This document shows, piece after piece, positions 32,622 to 45,300 of a stretch of DNA of 56,544 bases. Within the stretch, counting starts at the first letter, position 1; the number at the start of each line of letters is the position of its first letter. The stretch comes from Darksidea phi (taxonomy: Eukaryota; Ascomycota; Dothideomycetes; Pleosporales; Lentitheciaceae). The position numbers and the translations under genes were made by a program. The stretch covers positions 1 to 56,544 of the forward strand of contig JASJFT010000265.1 in the NCBI GenBank assembly GCA_030770425.1, written 5' to 3'. Under the pieces are notes generated by a model. The model was not told where the DNA came from, ran no database searches, and saw only the letters and a list, made by a program, of their open reading frames with translations.

Positions 32622-34701
32622 TCAAGGCAGGCCATAGTCGCTCAATATGTCTTCTGGGTCTTCAGGAGGCAACATGTCGATGGTGTCAGTTGTGCGCGGA
32701 CCAATGTATGTTCTGCATCCTCTGTTAGTGCCTCTTCATGCAGGGGAGAAGATTTGAGGATGGGTTACTCACTTTCGTGCTCCGGCATACCACCAGAGCA
32801 TGCTAAACATCCCAATGAACGCCGCCACGCAGACGGCGTAATTCATATTCGTAGCAGTAACCGGCTTGACCGTGGGGAAGAAGAGGACCACGCTTATAAA
32901 GCACACCCAGGTGACCGCAATCGCGTTGACTAGCTTGCTCCACCGGCCCATGGTGTAGGGCCCGGGGATGAACTGAACTCTGTTTTCGTAGACCCTGTGT
33001 GCGATGATGACGGCAATGTAGCTGATGTCGAGGGCTGGGGCGGTAATGTTGAAAATGGCCACAATCGTCAACGTGCTTCCAATACCGATCAAATCAAGGC
33101 AGCTGCAGAAGGCGACGACGAGCCATACGGCGTTTACCGGTGTATGAGTGACGCTGTTGACCTTGCACCAGAAACTGTCTCACATCAGCCTTGCGCTCAC
33201 CGATCAGATGTCATATGCGACTCACCTAGAAAACGGGAAGGCGGCATCGCGTGAGAACGCCCAGGCCATTCTTGCGTTCGCCAACATTGCAGAACAACCG
33301 GTGAAGAACTGTACTAGGATAACAAAAAACCACATGATCGTCCCTCCAGTCTTTCCACCCGCGTTGAGGAATATTTGTGCGACAGGCAGTCCAGTCGGCG
33401 TTTCCATGATGCCTTGATAATCTGACATGCAGAAGCAAAAGGTCACGGTTAGCATCCAGCCTACGACTCCGGATACGAGGATGGCAGCCCTGATGGCGAC
33501 AGGCCCTCGAATCGCAGCATCGTGAGTCTCTTCAGACATGCTATGCGACCGCATTAGAGTGGCTGACAAGCGAGATCTGGGCTGACTCACTGGGTAGTAC
33601 CGTCGTAATCTGTCATCGTCCATGCAACGGATAGGAAGCTGTTTATTGTTAGGCGCACCGTTCAAGACCGCGTTGGCAGGTAGACGCACCCAAGCAGGAA
33701 TGAGAATCCTTTGCTGCCCCAGCCAGACCCGTCCATGAATGTCGTAAAAACCCATTTCGCGCTCTGTTTCTCTGGTGTTAGGACGAGGAGCGCAATGCAG
33801 ATACAGGTGGAAGCAACAACTAGTACGATGGTTAGGATTGTTACTATCTCGGCGCTTGGGTGGCTTACTGTTGATAGGGGCAAACCAGAGGATGATCCTG
33901 TGGAGCCATTCGGTAGGAAACGAGCAAATGGTTCCGAACAAGCAGAGAACGAGGATGGCGAGCAAAACTGTTTGCAAAGCAGTTCTGTCGGCTTCGTTAG
34001 CTTCGCGGAGCGAAATCCTCTGTTCAACATACGGTGTGAAAGCAGCCTCGCCCTTGTCGAATGTATGCATAACAGCCGTAGCGAGTATCATCTGTGATAT
34101 CGTATATGCCAGGCTTGCTACGCCAGCGGCTTGGCCCAGGAAATTGCACCATCCGATGATCCAAGCCCATGGTGCAACATGTTCCTTGGGTACGACATGC
34201 TTGGTGACATAGTACATACCGCCCGCCGTTGGATATGCGGATACCAACTCGGCAACTGCAGAATTAATTAACATGAGGCGCAGCTGTTTCACTCAAAGAC
34301 GCACCTGAACTAGCTATGCAGTATGCCATGATACTGCCAATGAACCAAGCCCATACTGCTGTTGCTGGACCTCCAGAGTGCATCGGACTTCCAAAAGTTG
34401 CAGGTACTGAGCCTAGCACTCCGAGAATCGAGATCGCATAGGACACTGTTGACCATCTTGAAAAGTGGCGTTGGAGAACCTTTGGGTGTTAGTGGCTCAG
34501 TGGAGTCAAAATTTAGTTGAAGCATACTGGCGTGTATCCAATGCGCACTAGAAGGCGGTCATCATCGTCTGCAATTGTTGCCATATTGCGCGAACTTGTC
34601 TGAACTTGTGGTCTGTCTGCTTTCGATGAATTTGAGCTGGAAGGTTGAATCGTCTTGTCAGGACTACCAGGGCCCTTTTTTGAATCTGCGTTGATCTCCA
34701 T
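32622..34701 (-). CDS. Amino acid/GABA/choline-type permease (APC superfamily)
   Basis: Nine exons on the minus strand: 34701-34528, 34479-34305, 34255-34033, 33984-33869, 33819-33690, 33638-33591, 33540-33226, 33174-32773 and 32712-32622. They give 557 residues with all phases consistent and introns of 48-60 bp. About twelve hydrophobic segments follow a 60-residue polar N-terminus. Recognisable APC/GABA-permease sequence includes FSRWSTVSYAISILGVLGS, AVAELVSAYPTAGGMYYVT, WIIGWCNFLGQ, FLSVAWTMTDYDGTTHMSEE and QFIPGPYTMGRWS. The likely role is plasma-membrane or vacuolar uptake of GABA, choline or a related amino compound (UGA4/HNM1-like); the exact substrate cannot be read. The start at 34701 is preferred over an in-frame upstream Met because MEINAD begins the usual polar tail. 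Confidence 0.92.
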
Positions 34702-37700
34702 GTTGGTTAGGGAGAAGTCATGGGGAGGCGACGAGAGAGGAGAAATGCGAGGGAGAAGGATTGAAATGGAGCGGATGAATGTAAACGTTTGTGGGGCAGC
34801 AGTAGCGGAGAACGACAAGAAGATTGACAGAAACGGCGTCAGCACGCCCGTCCTAGGATTCTTTGCTCAAAGGGGGAAGGGATAGGGCCGAGTCAATGGA
34901 TGGGGCGAGAGAAGGGAGGATATGTAAATTTTATTACACTGGCTGATTGGCACGATGCGTTAGGCCAACGGACCAACAGGGTCCAGCAGGTAACGAGATG
35001 GCAACGACACTCACTTTCTCCCAGTCAGGTAATGAGTGCTAGGCCATAATGACACGTGCAGAGGTGCGAGCTAGCAAGCTGGGCATATTCTAGGGCGTCC
35101 TATGTGGGGGAACGTCAAGGACAAGGTTTGCGAGGAACGATGGACACGAGGTGCAGGCGTGAAAGAGGGCGTGGTGCTCCAGGTACTGTCATTTGCGGAA
35201 CGGGACCAGTCCTGGGAGAAGTAGAAGAGCCAAGCACGAGCCTAAGAGGCCCACGCCGTCCCAGGCGACCGGGGCGTCTTCACCCAGCTTGGTCCTTACA
35301 ATCTCACAAACGCGCAGGGGAGCCATGCGACGTTATCAACCCATTATAAGCGCGCTTTGAGAGCGACCTTCGCTCATCAGAATGCCATACGATACGTTCG
35401 CGCGCGCAATGACAGAGCCACGACCACTTCATCCGTCCGATGTCATCTCGGATGGAGGCTCTTCTACCGTACCAACGGGAGAAGGTGACTGCCGTGACCC
35501 GGTATGGCGGAGAGCAATGACGCATGTGTATCAAGCAAGCGGGCGAAGGGCTCGAGCGACGCAATTCAGTGTGTCGTGCTTTTGTTGCGGAATCCTGCGC
35601 ATCGCATGTTTTGTCAAGGCGGTGAGCGATCCAATTTCCCATTGGCCTGCCCTGTCCGGAGGCCCTGTACGCCCGACGACTTTGCCGAAGGAGGGCTATT
35701 GATCTGATGAGAGACAAGAAACATAGACGGCCTTCGGTTACAAGCAGAAGGCCTCAGTGTTAGCTCATCCGAACGTGAGGTCATCGCAAGACGGCTGTTC
35801 TCAACGTGTTCGGAAGCTAGCATGCAGTGGGAAGCATTCATGGCGCATTTCGAATTCTACATGGTGGATATGTGTAACGTAGCTGCGATTGCTACCGCAC
35901 TTGTACATACATCAGCGCCTTATCGTATCCTTCCGCGGTGGGTAGAGTTGCCTATCGTAGCAACCGAAGCAAACGACCTCTCGCAAACTATCTGCGCTGT
36001 GCATGAGCGTCGCGTCTGCAAAGCACTGCCGCGCCGCATGTTACCGAACCTAATTAGTGTCTTAATATGTCCCAAGGATCAATTGATGACCACGATGTCA
36101 CTCGTCACGCTTGCTTTTCCTTGCCGCACTGTCCAATCCCACCCCACGTCGCCATGGGATAAAGCCCCTTCTGTTCTCACCGGTACCATAACGGACCGAG
36201 TTCAAGGTTGTTAATCAATTTCGGTGGACGATCCTCCGGCGCTCTAGACTGGCTGGTAGCCGGGATTGCCTAAACGGTGATAACCACAATTGCCATCCAC
36301 ATCCTAGAAACAGCTAAGAGGTATGACTACAAGACATGCCCGTCCCAATGGGGATCGCGGATGTCGATCAAGTGCACTTTATGTAGCAAAATTTGTTTCG
36401 AGGCCTATAACTATAGAGACCGGATATTCGTCAGGCTTTCTGAGGTCGCATGCTTTCCATGGAGATGATCGAAAATGTAGGTATGGCCATACGTTAAACG
36501 CCGTTCTTCATGCCATAGCCACCCAAGCATTAGGGGGATCCGTGACTTGCCCATCTTCTAAATCTGTAGAAGATGTTGATGGTTGATAAAGACGATGCAT
36601 AATGGGTGATCATAACGAGCCGGAAGGCTTCAATAGAAGTCTAGGGTCCGAGGATAGGTAGCGACTGTTTCCCCAACTTTTGATATCTAGGCAATTTAAA
36701 CCAGAGAATGCAATAAATATCATTAAGGGACTTGTGTTGCGTTCATTCCTGGCGTTGGTTGGCCCAAACGTCTATTGGCATGATTTTGCCTCGCGACCTA
36801 CGTTTCATCGAGCGCCATATTGATATAGAGCTGGGCGTAACGAATCTGCTAATTACTGCTTGCTAGCAACAAGACCCAATTCTGCTAGCTCGGACATTTC
36901 AAGAATAAAGTATGAAGGCGTGGTTAGTTGGGTGCAGGTGAGAAAGTTGATAGAGGAGGATATGCGCGGACCGGTCCTAGCGCGACTTGGCTTCCAAGCT
37001 CAATATGAGTAGCTTTTTTGTGCTATGGAACCTTCACGATTGCTGATGTGGTCAGATTCATGAATACTGGCCATGTATATTTCTTATAATCGTAAATTTC
37101 ATATAATTCGCCTCCGCTTGGTGTAGTTGGTTTATCTCATTCGGCTGCAATATCGATTGTTACCGAAGAGCGGAGATTCCTTTTTGCGTCTTTTTTATCA
37201 ATCATAGCCTATGTTTGTATCATGACTGTATTATCTTTGTTTTTTCTTGTGTGAAAGCTTGAGGTGTACTAGTATGGTAACCCGCTTTTGCGCATGTTTA
37301 GTTTGGTCCTGTGATATCTTGCGGTGAGGAAACTCCCGACGTGACAGCCATAGAAGCATTCCCTCAGAGCTCTAACGCATGCACGGGTGCACCTGATCTA
37401 CAATGCCTAATGCCAAGTCTCCACTGTCTTCGCTCCCAGCGCTATGGAAGAGGCTTAAGCCCATTCACTTCTGATACTCACAAAGAGCGGTGGACAAGTG
37501 TACGACTAGTCTGTCCGTTACGCCGACCGGTTTCGCACTACGGCTTCGTACCTAGGTAGCTGGATAACAGGAGGCGTATTAAGAGGAAAGCCACATTTGC
37601 CCGACTGACTTGAAACACTAACTAAGATGCACAGGAAGTGCGCGGTCGATTGTCACTTAAGCGATGCTGCAGGACTAGCAGACGCACCACAGATGCAGCA

Positions 37701-38593
37701 TAGAGCCGAAAGTAGGAAAAGCCTAGACCCCGGTCTACCGCAACAGTGGGTTCCGTGCTATGAAACGCCTGCAGAGCGCCTGCACAGAGGGCCTGAGAAC
37801 TCGTGCATAGTTCCAGAAGCCTTCTGAATACAACCGGAGAACAGCAGCTAAAAGACCCAGGAATTTGGCTTCCTTTATCTGGCTATTCGCACGATACATT
37901 ACATATATACCTACGTATGCAATATCTCTTCCATGTTATCACATAATGAGATAAGGCTGGGCCGCAATGCAGCACATTCAGCCTCCAAACCTTTTCTCCA
38001 ATCGGGAGCGGAATCTGGGACACGCCGGAGGATTGCTGCCCAGCGGGTAGCATGTGGAAACATTTCCATTGGCAATAATGATGGAGAAGTGCATGCTGAC
38101 GACTTGATCGACAAGTTTCTCGTTCCAGCGCCTTCCTTGCCCTTTGTTTCACCATCGCCTCTAGCAAGGCTGTTTTGTAATTGATGGGTCTATCCAGGGA
38201 TCCTGGAAACGTGACTGCTCGATTCCTACGAACTAGTTGATTGTTAGTACCACCCATATATTTAGCTAAAGCTAAGTACGATGGGCTTCTGGCAAGCTTG
38301 CTCATGCTTATATCAATCACCAAAAAGGCTTCAAACGAGGGGTTTACTCCGAACGGAAATAGAATTTTGCTCAGCAGTACCCCCAAGACCTCAATGCCCA
38401 CCGGTACGGTACAGGCGAGAGTTACATAGGCTCCGCAGCTCTATAGTACAACGCACAATCCTTATCCTTATCCTCTCCTTTTATGCTTCCAGTGACCGAA
38501 GTTTCCAAAGCTGGTCTTTACGATTTTGCGCTTGTATAAGGAATCCGTAACGCTTCTCTTTCCGACTTGTTACACAGTAGGTATTCATGACGT
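34702..38593. other. 3.9-kb interval with no supported gene
   Basis: Long for this otherwise compact contig. Open frames are short and unrecognised: 35304-35717 minus, 35822-36214 plus and 37883-38401 minus (172 codons, hydrophobic start). None has coherent splice sites with neighbours. A tRNA-like fragment near 37110 was considered and rejected. The left end contains the permease promoter. Confidence 0.4.
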
Positions 38594-39732
38594 CTAGAAG
38601 GGAGGAAGCCAGAATTGGTAGCCTCCGTTCTTCATTCGGAAGACGCTGAGAAGGAAGCTGTACATGCACAGCAAAACACCGCTCCATAGGAAGACGGCGA
38701 ATTGCTGGGCTCGCGAGTCTTTTATGCGGGGTACCTTGAGTGCGAGGGAAATTGTGGCAAAGGAAAGGACGCCGTCTGAACGTCGGGTTAGTCCGGGTTG
38801 CGGATAAAAGCTCATAAATACTCACAGATTGCTGCAACGATTTGTGACTCAAGACCGAATTGGTTGCTGAAGCCACCAGCGAAATAAGCGATTCCGCCCT
38901 TGTTGTCGCCAGATACATATGGTGTTTTCCTGATGTGGTTGAACATGTACCCGCTAGTGAAGAGCAGAACACCGAGCAAGCTCAAGGCGGCCCAGAGATT
39001 GCGGTTCTGCAGGATGGGGACCACGTAGGGAGAGGCGACAGCGATGAAGGTAACGACACCGAGGATGGCGGTGGTGACGGAGATTATCTTGATCCAATTG
39101 ATAGGTCGGTGGACGGCGGGTTTGGGAGCATCGGCGGGGAGCTGGCGGGAGATCCAGGCGTGGATTTGCTCAGCGGATTGAGGGCTGCACCTTGTCAGTG
39201 CGTGACCAGAATACTTTCATTGATAGAGCCTTACCCTCCCGTGAAGTCCAGTCTGACAGGCTGGGTATCAACCTTCGCATTGGGGCCAACAGTGGGGTGG
39301 AAGTAGAGTAGGATTGGCGCGGTTTGAAGCATCAGCTACACCAAGATCGTCAGTGTCACTTCCTCTCAGAGAGCAGAGTTGCCATACCGACTGGAAAGTG
39401 TTCTTGCCATCCTCGAAATCCAATGTACCATAAATCAGCCTGCTCTCCGCCTTCTTGTCACCCTTGGACCAGCTCTTCGCCAAAATGTCCCACTCCGGCT
39501 GGAATTCCTGACATAGCTGGCATCCAAAGCGCGCACCCAGCGCAGTTAGCAATACCACTACCGAGTAGTCCCTGGGAGCTTTCGTTAACTGCGCATAGGT
39601 TGGATCGTCGAGCTTCAGCGGGCCGGATGATGATTTGGCTCGGAAGTCGCTGAAGCGGTCGCCGGAGGCCTTTTTGGCTGCTAGGGCCGCAAATGGCAGC
39701 AGGGAGGCAGTGAGGAGCTGTGTCCACCGCAT
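38594..39732 (-). CDS. Oligosaccharyltransferase subunit OST3/OST6
   Basis: Subunit of the ER membrane complex that transfers glycans to Asn residues of nascent proteins. Its lumenal thioredoxin-like domain holds substrates via a CxxC pair. Exons: 39732-39388, 39335-39235, 39184-38826 and 38775-38594, giving 328 residues with consistent phases and 50-52-bp introns. It has a signal peptide (MRWTQLLTASLLPFAALAA), a CQLC redox motif at residues 71-74 within FGCQLCQEFQPEW, QTAPILLYFHPTVGPN, and then four membrane segments. These include the tract NLWAALSLLGVLLFTSGYMF and a last helix in FAVFLWSGVLLCMYSFLLSV. The conserved GGFSNQFGLESQIVA precedes the last intron. The CxxC is intact. Confidence 0.95.
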
Positions 39733-40133
39733 TGTGGATGTTGAGGTTGGAGACGTGGAGATTCGGAGCTCGAAAGGTTGATCGAGAGCTTCGTGAACGT
39801 GTCCTGAGTTCAGCCCAGGGTACGTAATCAAGCTAAGCGAGTAGTGACAGGGATACTGGAACCTGATGAGGTTGTTCACTCTGCACATCTGTGATTGCTT
39901 CTTGTTTCTCAAAACTTGCTTCATATTTCTCAAACGAGATTCGGATCCTGTCTGAGTATCTACTGTGTATCACGGAAGTGTTGGAAAACGTTCATTCTCC
40001 GAAGGGCGGTGATCTTGGCAACCGCTCCACGCATTGTTGATGTTTACGACGCGTCGACCATCAGCACGCTGCCCCTCCATACCTATCCCTACCACCAGCT
40101 TTTCGCGGCATCTTTTGGATAACAAAGTTGGAG
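39733..40133. promoter_or_regulatory. Divergent promoter region, OST3/6 and coiled-coil gene
   Basis: 401 bp between two head-to-head start codons. No specific element is identifiable with confidence. Confidence 0.4.
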
Positions 40134-42300
40134 ATGGCGCTCGACTTGGAGCTAGATCATAGTTATGAGATTAAAGATGTAAGTAGATGTTGTCGTATGG
40201 TAGCGGCGAACAGTGGCTGATATGTGTGTTAGCTCCAGCATTCGTTACGGACGGCGAAGCTCGAGCTCAGTCTAGAGAAGAGCAAGCACTCAGTGGAAAT
40301 GGTCGCCAAAGACGAGGAGATGCGGAAGCTACGAGTGAGGCAGTGCCTGCTGCAGGACGAGAACAGCGAATTGCACGAGCAATTAGAAGAGGAACAAGCG
40401 CGATCCGACAACTTAGAGAGTGCGCTAGATGACGCGCTGATGGAACTGGACGAACTTAAGGCTGCTAGGGAGATGGCGCAGAAAGAAATCCGGACGCAGT
40501 CACGGGAAGTTGCGAACTTGAAGGTACGCCACCTGCAGCCCCCGCAACCGCCTTTCATTGACCAGCGCACAGGCCGAACTCAAAGCGATGGAAAACGTCA
40601 CCTCTGATTCCAACATAATCCTCTCCGAAAAACTTGCCCTCTCCCGCGAACTTTCATCCTTACGTCCTGAAGTCGAACACCTCCGCGCCCAAGTCGAATC
40701 GAACCAGGGACTACTCGCCGAGAAGCTATCGTTACAACGTCAGCTGAACACTGCACAAGTCGAGCTCGAGAACGAGAAGCGCACCGCCGCCCGTGCACTT
40801 GCAAAACAGGGAAAGAAGATGGAGCAAGACGATGACTTGCGCGGCGAGCTTGAGCAGCTGCGCAATGAGCTGGCTAAAGAAAAGAAGGACAAATTGAAGG
40901 CTGACGCCGCGCTCGCGAAAGCGGAGAAGGCTGCTGAGAAGATCCAATCAGACCTAGAAATACAGCAACAGGCAATGGAGCGGGTGCAGGCCGAATTGGA
41001 AAAGACTGCCAAGGAGGAGACCGACAAAGCGAGCAAGCGGGATGAGGAACACGGCGCTGAGGTGGAACAGCTTCGTCAGGAACTGGCAGAGGAGAAGAGC
41101 GCCCGTTTACGAGCAGAAAAGGCCAGCAAGAAGGGCAGCGAGCGCGATGCTGAGCTAGAGGAACTCCGGCAGGAGTTAGAACAGGAGAGACGTAACCGTC
41201 AAAAGCTAGAGAAGGCCATTAAGAAGAGCAGCCTGCAGACCAACGCGCAATCCGACGACCTTAAGAAGGAACTCGACGAAGAAAAGCGCGAACGCAAGAA
41301 ACAGGAGAAAGAGTACACCAAGACCCTTGCGGAGCTGCAGGGTCGGAACACTGTGCTCGACGACAAACTCAACGCCTTCAGGGAGAAGCTTCGCACTACG
41401 AAAGAGAAACTCAAGGAGAAAGAAGCCGAGCTCGACAGGGCTGAACGAGCACAAACCGCTCCTCCGGTCAAAGCCTCACGCGAGACGTCAGCAAAGCCTA
41501 CAAAGAACGCTCGCAAACGCATGGCCGCCTCTGTCGAGCCCGAGACCAACCTCGGAACCCCCGGCGATGGCTTCCCAGCCAAGAAAGCAAGGCGCGGTAC
41601 CTCCGTCTCTGCAGTTGGTGACACTTCTGCCTTCTCCCTCACACCCTTCCTCAACCGCACGAGCAATGTTGCACCTGGCGAGACCATCATAGAAGAGGAT
41701 GAAGAGGATGACCAGTCGGCACACCTCAAAGTGACGCCCACCGCCCCTCCCAAGAAAACCTCCAAGAAGTCCGTCGAACCCAAGTCCAAACCACTCGCGC
41801 CCTCCGCCTCCAACAAAGCCAATGCCAAACCGCGCAAGAAGACCCCTGCACCCGCCCTCGAAATGGTCACAGAAGAGACGTCCGAACTCTCTCACTCAAA
41901 GGACAACTCAGAGAACCTCCCCGTTACGATACCCCTTAGACCCGTCGACGATGGCCCATCTGAAACCAACCCTCTAAAACTCAAGCCCCGCAAATCCCTC
42001 CTGTCCTTCGCGACCTTCACGGAAGAGCCTGCCGTCGAGAAGAAAAAGAAGCGCAAGTTGGGCGCCAGCGCGACTGGCGGAGGACTCGGCAAGACCCTGT
42101 TTGATGCTGATGACGAGGAGGATGCACCAGTGAAACCAATTGCTAGCAAAGGCATCTTTGCGGCGAGGGCCCTAGGAAAGAGTGTACTTGGGAAGGGGCA
42201 GCAGAGACCGATCAGTGGGGGTTACAACATGATGTCTGAAGAAGGCTTCTCATTTTCTCCGCTCAAGAAAGATAGGAGGGGTGCTAGTATCTTGAAGTGA
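40134..42300 (+). CDS. Long coiled-coil protein with basic, Ser/Pro-rich tail
   Basis: Three exons: 40134-40178, 40233-40523 and 40573-42300, giving 687 residues. The first intron is 54 bp. The second (49 bp) ends at the CACAG acceptor that keeps phase, giving NLK|AELKAMENV. Residues of about 20-420 are almost continuous heptad-rich coiled coil (Glu/Lys/Leu/Ala-rich) with a conserved-looking segment ELKAMENVTSDSNIILSEKL. The C-terminal third is low-complexity, with Lys-rich clusters (KKKKRKLG) that could be nuclear signals, Pro/Ser phosphorylation-type motifs and a short ending FSFSPLKKDR. I do not recognise the family. The layout recalls kinetochore, monopolin or spindle-associated scaffold proteins, but this is only an analogy. 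The first exon of 15 codons (MALDLELDHSYEIKD) has a clean donor GTAAGT. Confidence 0.8.
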
Positions 42301-45300
42301 GATGTGAAGCGGCAAGGGCTTTTTGGTGGCCTAGTACCGAGTAGCTGTGAGATTTTGCTACGACGATCGTTGTAGGGTGGGTACTGGTTATTAATGGTCG
42401 ATGTCTTTTGCATATCCCGGCGTTTGCATATCCCGGCGTTTGCATATCCCGGCGTAACGGCTTGGGTTTGTATAGGTGAATAGGTTCTCTGTTTTGATAT
42501 TTAGGCTCAGCAACAAGCACTTCATTAATCTGCAAATCATCTCTCCCTCTAAGATTATATGCTGAGCAGCTAGCACCGAATTATGTCCCCAACGGATGGT
42601 CCTTGCTCCAGCACCAACCTTCTTATTCGCTATAATGGCGTTCTGTTCCGATGTGCGGGCCTTACGACCCCGAGCACTAGCTAACATTTCATGGTAGCCT
42701 GCGTGGCTGGCGCCGACTCTCGCCATTCCAAGTCTTCTCATTATCAAGTTCTTCTGCTTCATAGCAATCCAATTACTATCGAAGCGTTGCAACGCTCCGA
42801 AGCAGAACCAGCTAAAGCAACCCGCGAGAACAACGAGGACTTGAAGGAGCCTATCACATACTTCCATTAATATCGTAACTGCCTCAACCCCTATCCCAAT
42901 TATTGATTGCATGGCGATGGTGTACGCACTACCTTAGGTACTGGAAAAGGTCGCACATCCATTTCGTAGCAGACATATACTCGTAGTACTATGCAAGCTA
43001 GGTATGGACATTATAAATGCTAGTAGAGTTTGTATCTCTTACAATAGACAGATCTAATCTAGCCATTGTGTCCTGAAAAAGGTAGCAAGAGAGCACAGCT
43101 CAAACAACACAGAGCGAGAGAAGCCCTGCGTGCCTATCGAGGATCTTTTTTGAATTATTGAGAACGAATTTAATCACGGTTAGAAAGCGGCGTTCTCATG
43201 GACGCTGTGGGACGCTCTTCTCATGAGGGGCTTCAGAGAATCCATACCCTCCGCGCCCTGCGGTGTCAATTACTACCTCTAGAGGAATGTGTCGCCTATG
43301 GGCATATGGAATTTGCTGAGGAACGATGGCGTCGAGAGTCTCGGTCACAACATGGACTTACTCTTCTCTGCATTCAGAGAATTAGAGTGAGCGAAAGTGT
43401 CCCATACTTGTACCTAATACCCATAAAGATGGGAAATAGCTCAGGCAGTCCGTACTTCGATGTTAGTTGTACGATTCATTTATGATTGGGAACGGCGAAC
43501 AGCGAAAGAATAGCACGTAAATGACATCAGATGAACTCAACTATGCGAAACGCCGCCATGAAGTTGGGCATATGGATTAGCGTATGAGTTTACTCGATGC
43601 AATAGCCAATTAGGTCCACCTAGGTGTCGGGTTTATAGGCGCTGATGGAATGCCTAGAGCGGTACTGCTCGAGGATCGAGCCGAATTATTCTTAGCTCGT
43701 GCATTTATACTTCTAATCGATCCCATGATTGGGACAGTACTCTACAGTCATGACTGCACTTTCGAGTCGAGCACGGTACATGCAAACCTTGTCACATCGA
43801 AGCAGCTGTGGACGTCGGGTACGGCTTCAATACCGGGCCTGCAACTACGTTATCATGTTCTCTCGCTCTCCCTCCACGGCATTCCCTATGTTCGAGATTA
43901 CGCAGCAGCGTGACTGGAGAGGAAGAGACACCAACATTATTCTATCGGGGCTCAGACCGGAAAACTCAAGACCAATCAACAAAATACGATACTATTTCCC
44001 ACACAATATACTTGTAGCATGTGGAAGAGCCTCTGGGTGGACAAACAGTGTTACCGTACTAGAAGTCAAATTTCAAACCCCGTATCCTCTACCATAGTCT
44101 TACCCACTGAGTTTCTTTTTTACAGCGGCGAAGTCGCCAAGTTCATCTTTCATCCATATTTGTAGAGCGAGTGGCCTCAAGCAATCGTCGTCACACCGAT
44201 GCGCTAGCCAAAAAGCTTCGCGGAGGAAGGCCGAAACAGAGTTGTACTTGATAGAAACGATATATCGTTTATTCCGCAGTGGTAAGTCAGGAGACTAGTA
44301 TTGGCTCCAATTCCATGCACAGTAAACAACACCATTGAGAAGTGTGAAAGCGCTTGAGCCAACATAATCAGACCCAAGGTCGTATAGACCGTATACCGTA
44401 TCCGGTTCGTAGCATTGGCAAGACGCAACACTCCTGTAAAGGCAGGTTCGAGGAAAAGCATTAATTAACGTCGTATTTTCGGACTAGTTGATGGCGCAGA
44501 TGGGCTCTGCCCTGAGAGGTATGATGTTACGTGAGCATTAGGCTTCTTTGCGGCCCCAGCGAATCCTACGCGCATCGTTGCCGATAGTGATACCTCCGCA
44601 GAGCCTCACGATGCGAACCATCATGCAAACACACCTTTGGGACCCGTTCGCAGGAAGGCCAGACGGGTCTCGGGTCGCCTTTGTGATTCTCTAAAAATCC
44701 GTGGATAGCTCTCAGCCCGGTGGGCTCATAACTTCCCTCGCGCCTGGGAACTCATGAATGCTTGGCTCCGCCCACTGAAGTGCTTCCTCCCAACGTACAC
44801 TTTATAGTATCATCGCTGCGCATCGCTTACTGGAGTGTTCAAAATCCTATCACGCGATGTCTCGTGAGGAACGTGTGTTAGAGATGCTTCTTCCCGCCGA
44901 TTGACACCGCAGCCTCGCGCGTCCGGTCACAACTTGGGTGACCGCGGTCTGAAAATAGTGTCTGGCAACCGTCGTACTTGGGGCTGGCTCACCGGACCTT
45001 GAGCGTCATATACGCTGTTACACCACAGGCCCATCACGGCTAGTGAATCGCAATTTTGTTTGCTGCTCGTTTCTCATCTCTCCCATGTTCACCTTGGGCA
45101 CGTCAGGTGTGGTTCCTATGTAGTAAAGACCAGGAAGACGCTTGAAGAGCTCAAGTGCAGGCTGCGGAGTTTCGAAGCCACTCGCCGGTCACTCGGCGCC
45201 TGACGAGAGCTTAGATACTTGTACTATCACTTGGTCGGGTGCGCATGCAGGTCGGGCCCGGCCTCTTGTCTGTGACCTGTGGTTCACCATCGAATTCGCT

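Noticed and set aside
33985..34032. Continuous reading of permease exons 3-4 without an intron
   Set aside because: The frame is open, but a 48-bp segment with perfect GTATGT, GCTAAC and GACAG signals inserts polar residues into a conserved hydrophobic region. Splicing gives the expected family sequence.
37105..37175. tRNA-like sequence with a 7-bp pairing end (CTCCGCT/AGCGGAG) and a D-arm-like GGTGTAGTTGG
   Set aside because: The distance between the paired ends is too short, no T-arm (GGTTCGANNCC-like) is present and no proper anticodon stem forms. At best it is a degenerate tRNA fragment.
37883..38401. 172-codon minus-strand frame downstream of OST3/6
   Set aside because: Its residue pattern is not protein-like after the first part, there are no neighbouring exons and no known family. 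Left as intergenic.
42391..42912. 173-codon minus-strand frame with a hydrophobic N-terminus
   Set aside because: The C-terminus is translated from the 16-bp tandem repeat and nothing resembles a known domain. Evidence is insufficient.
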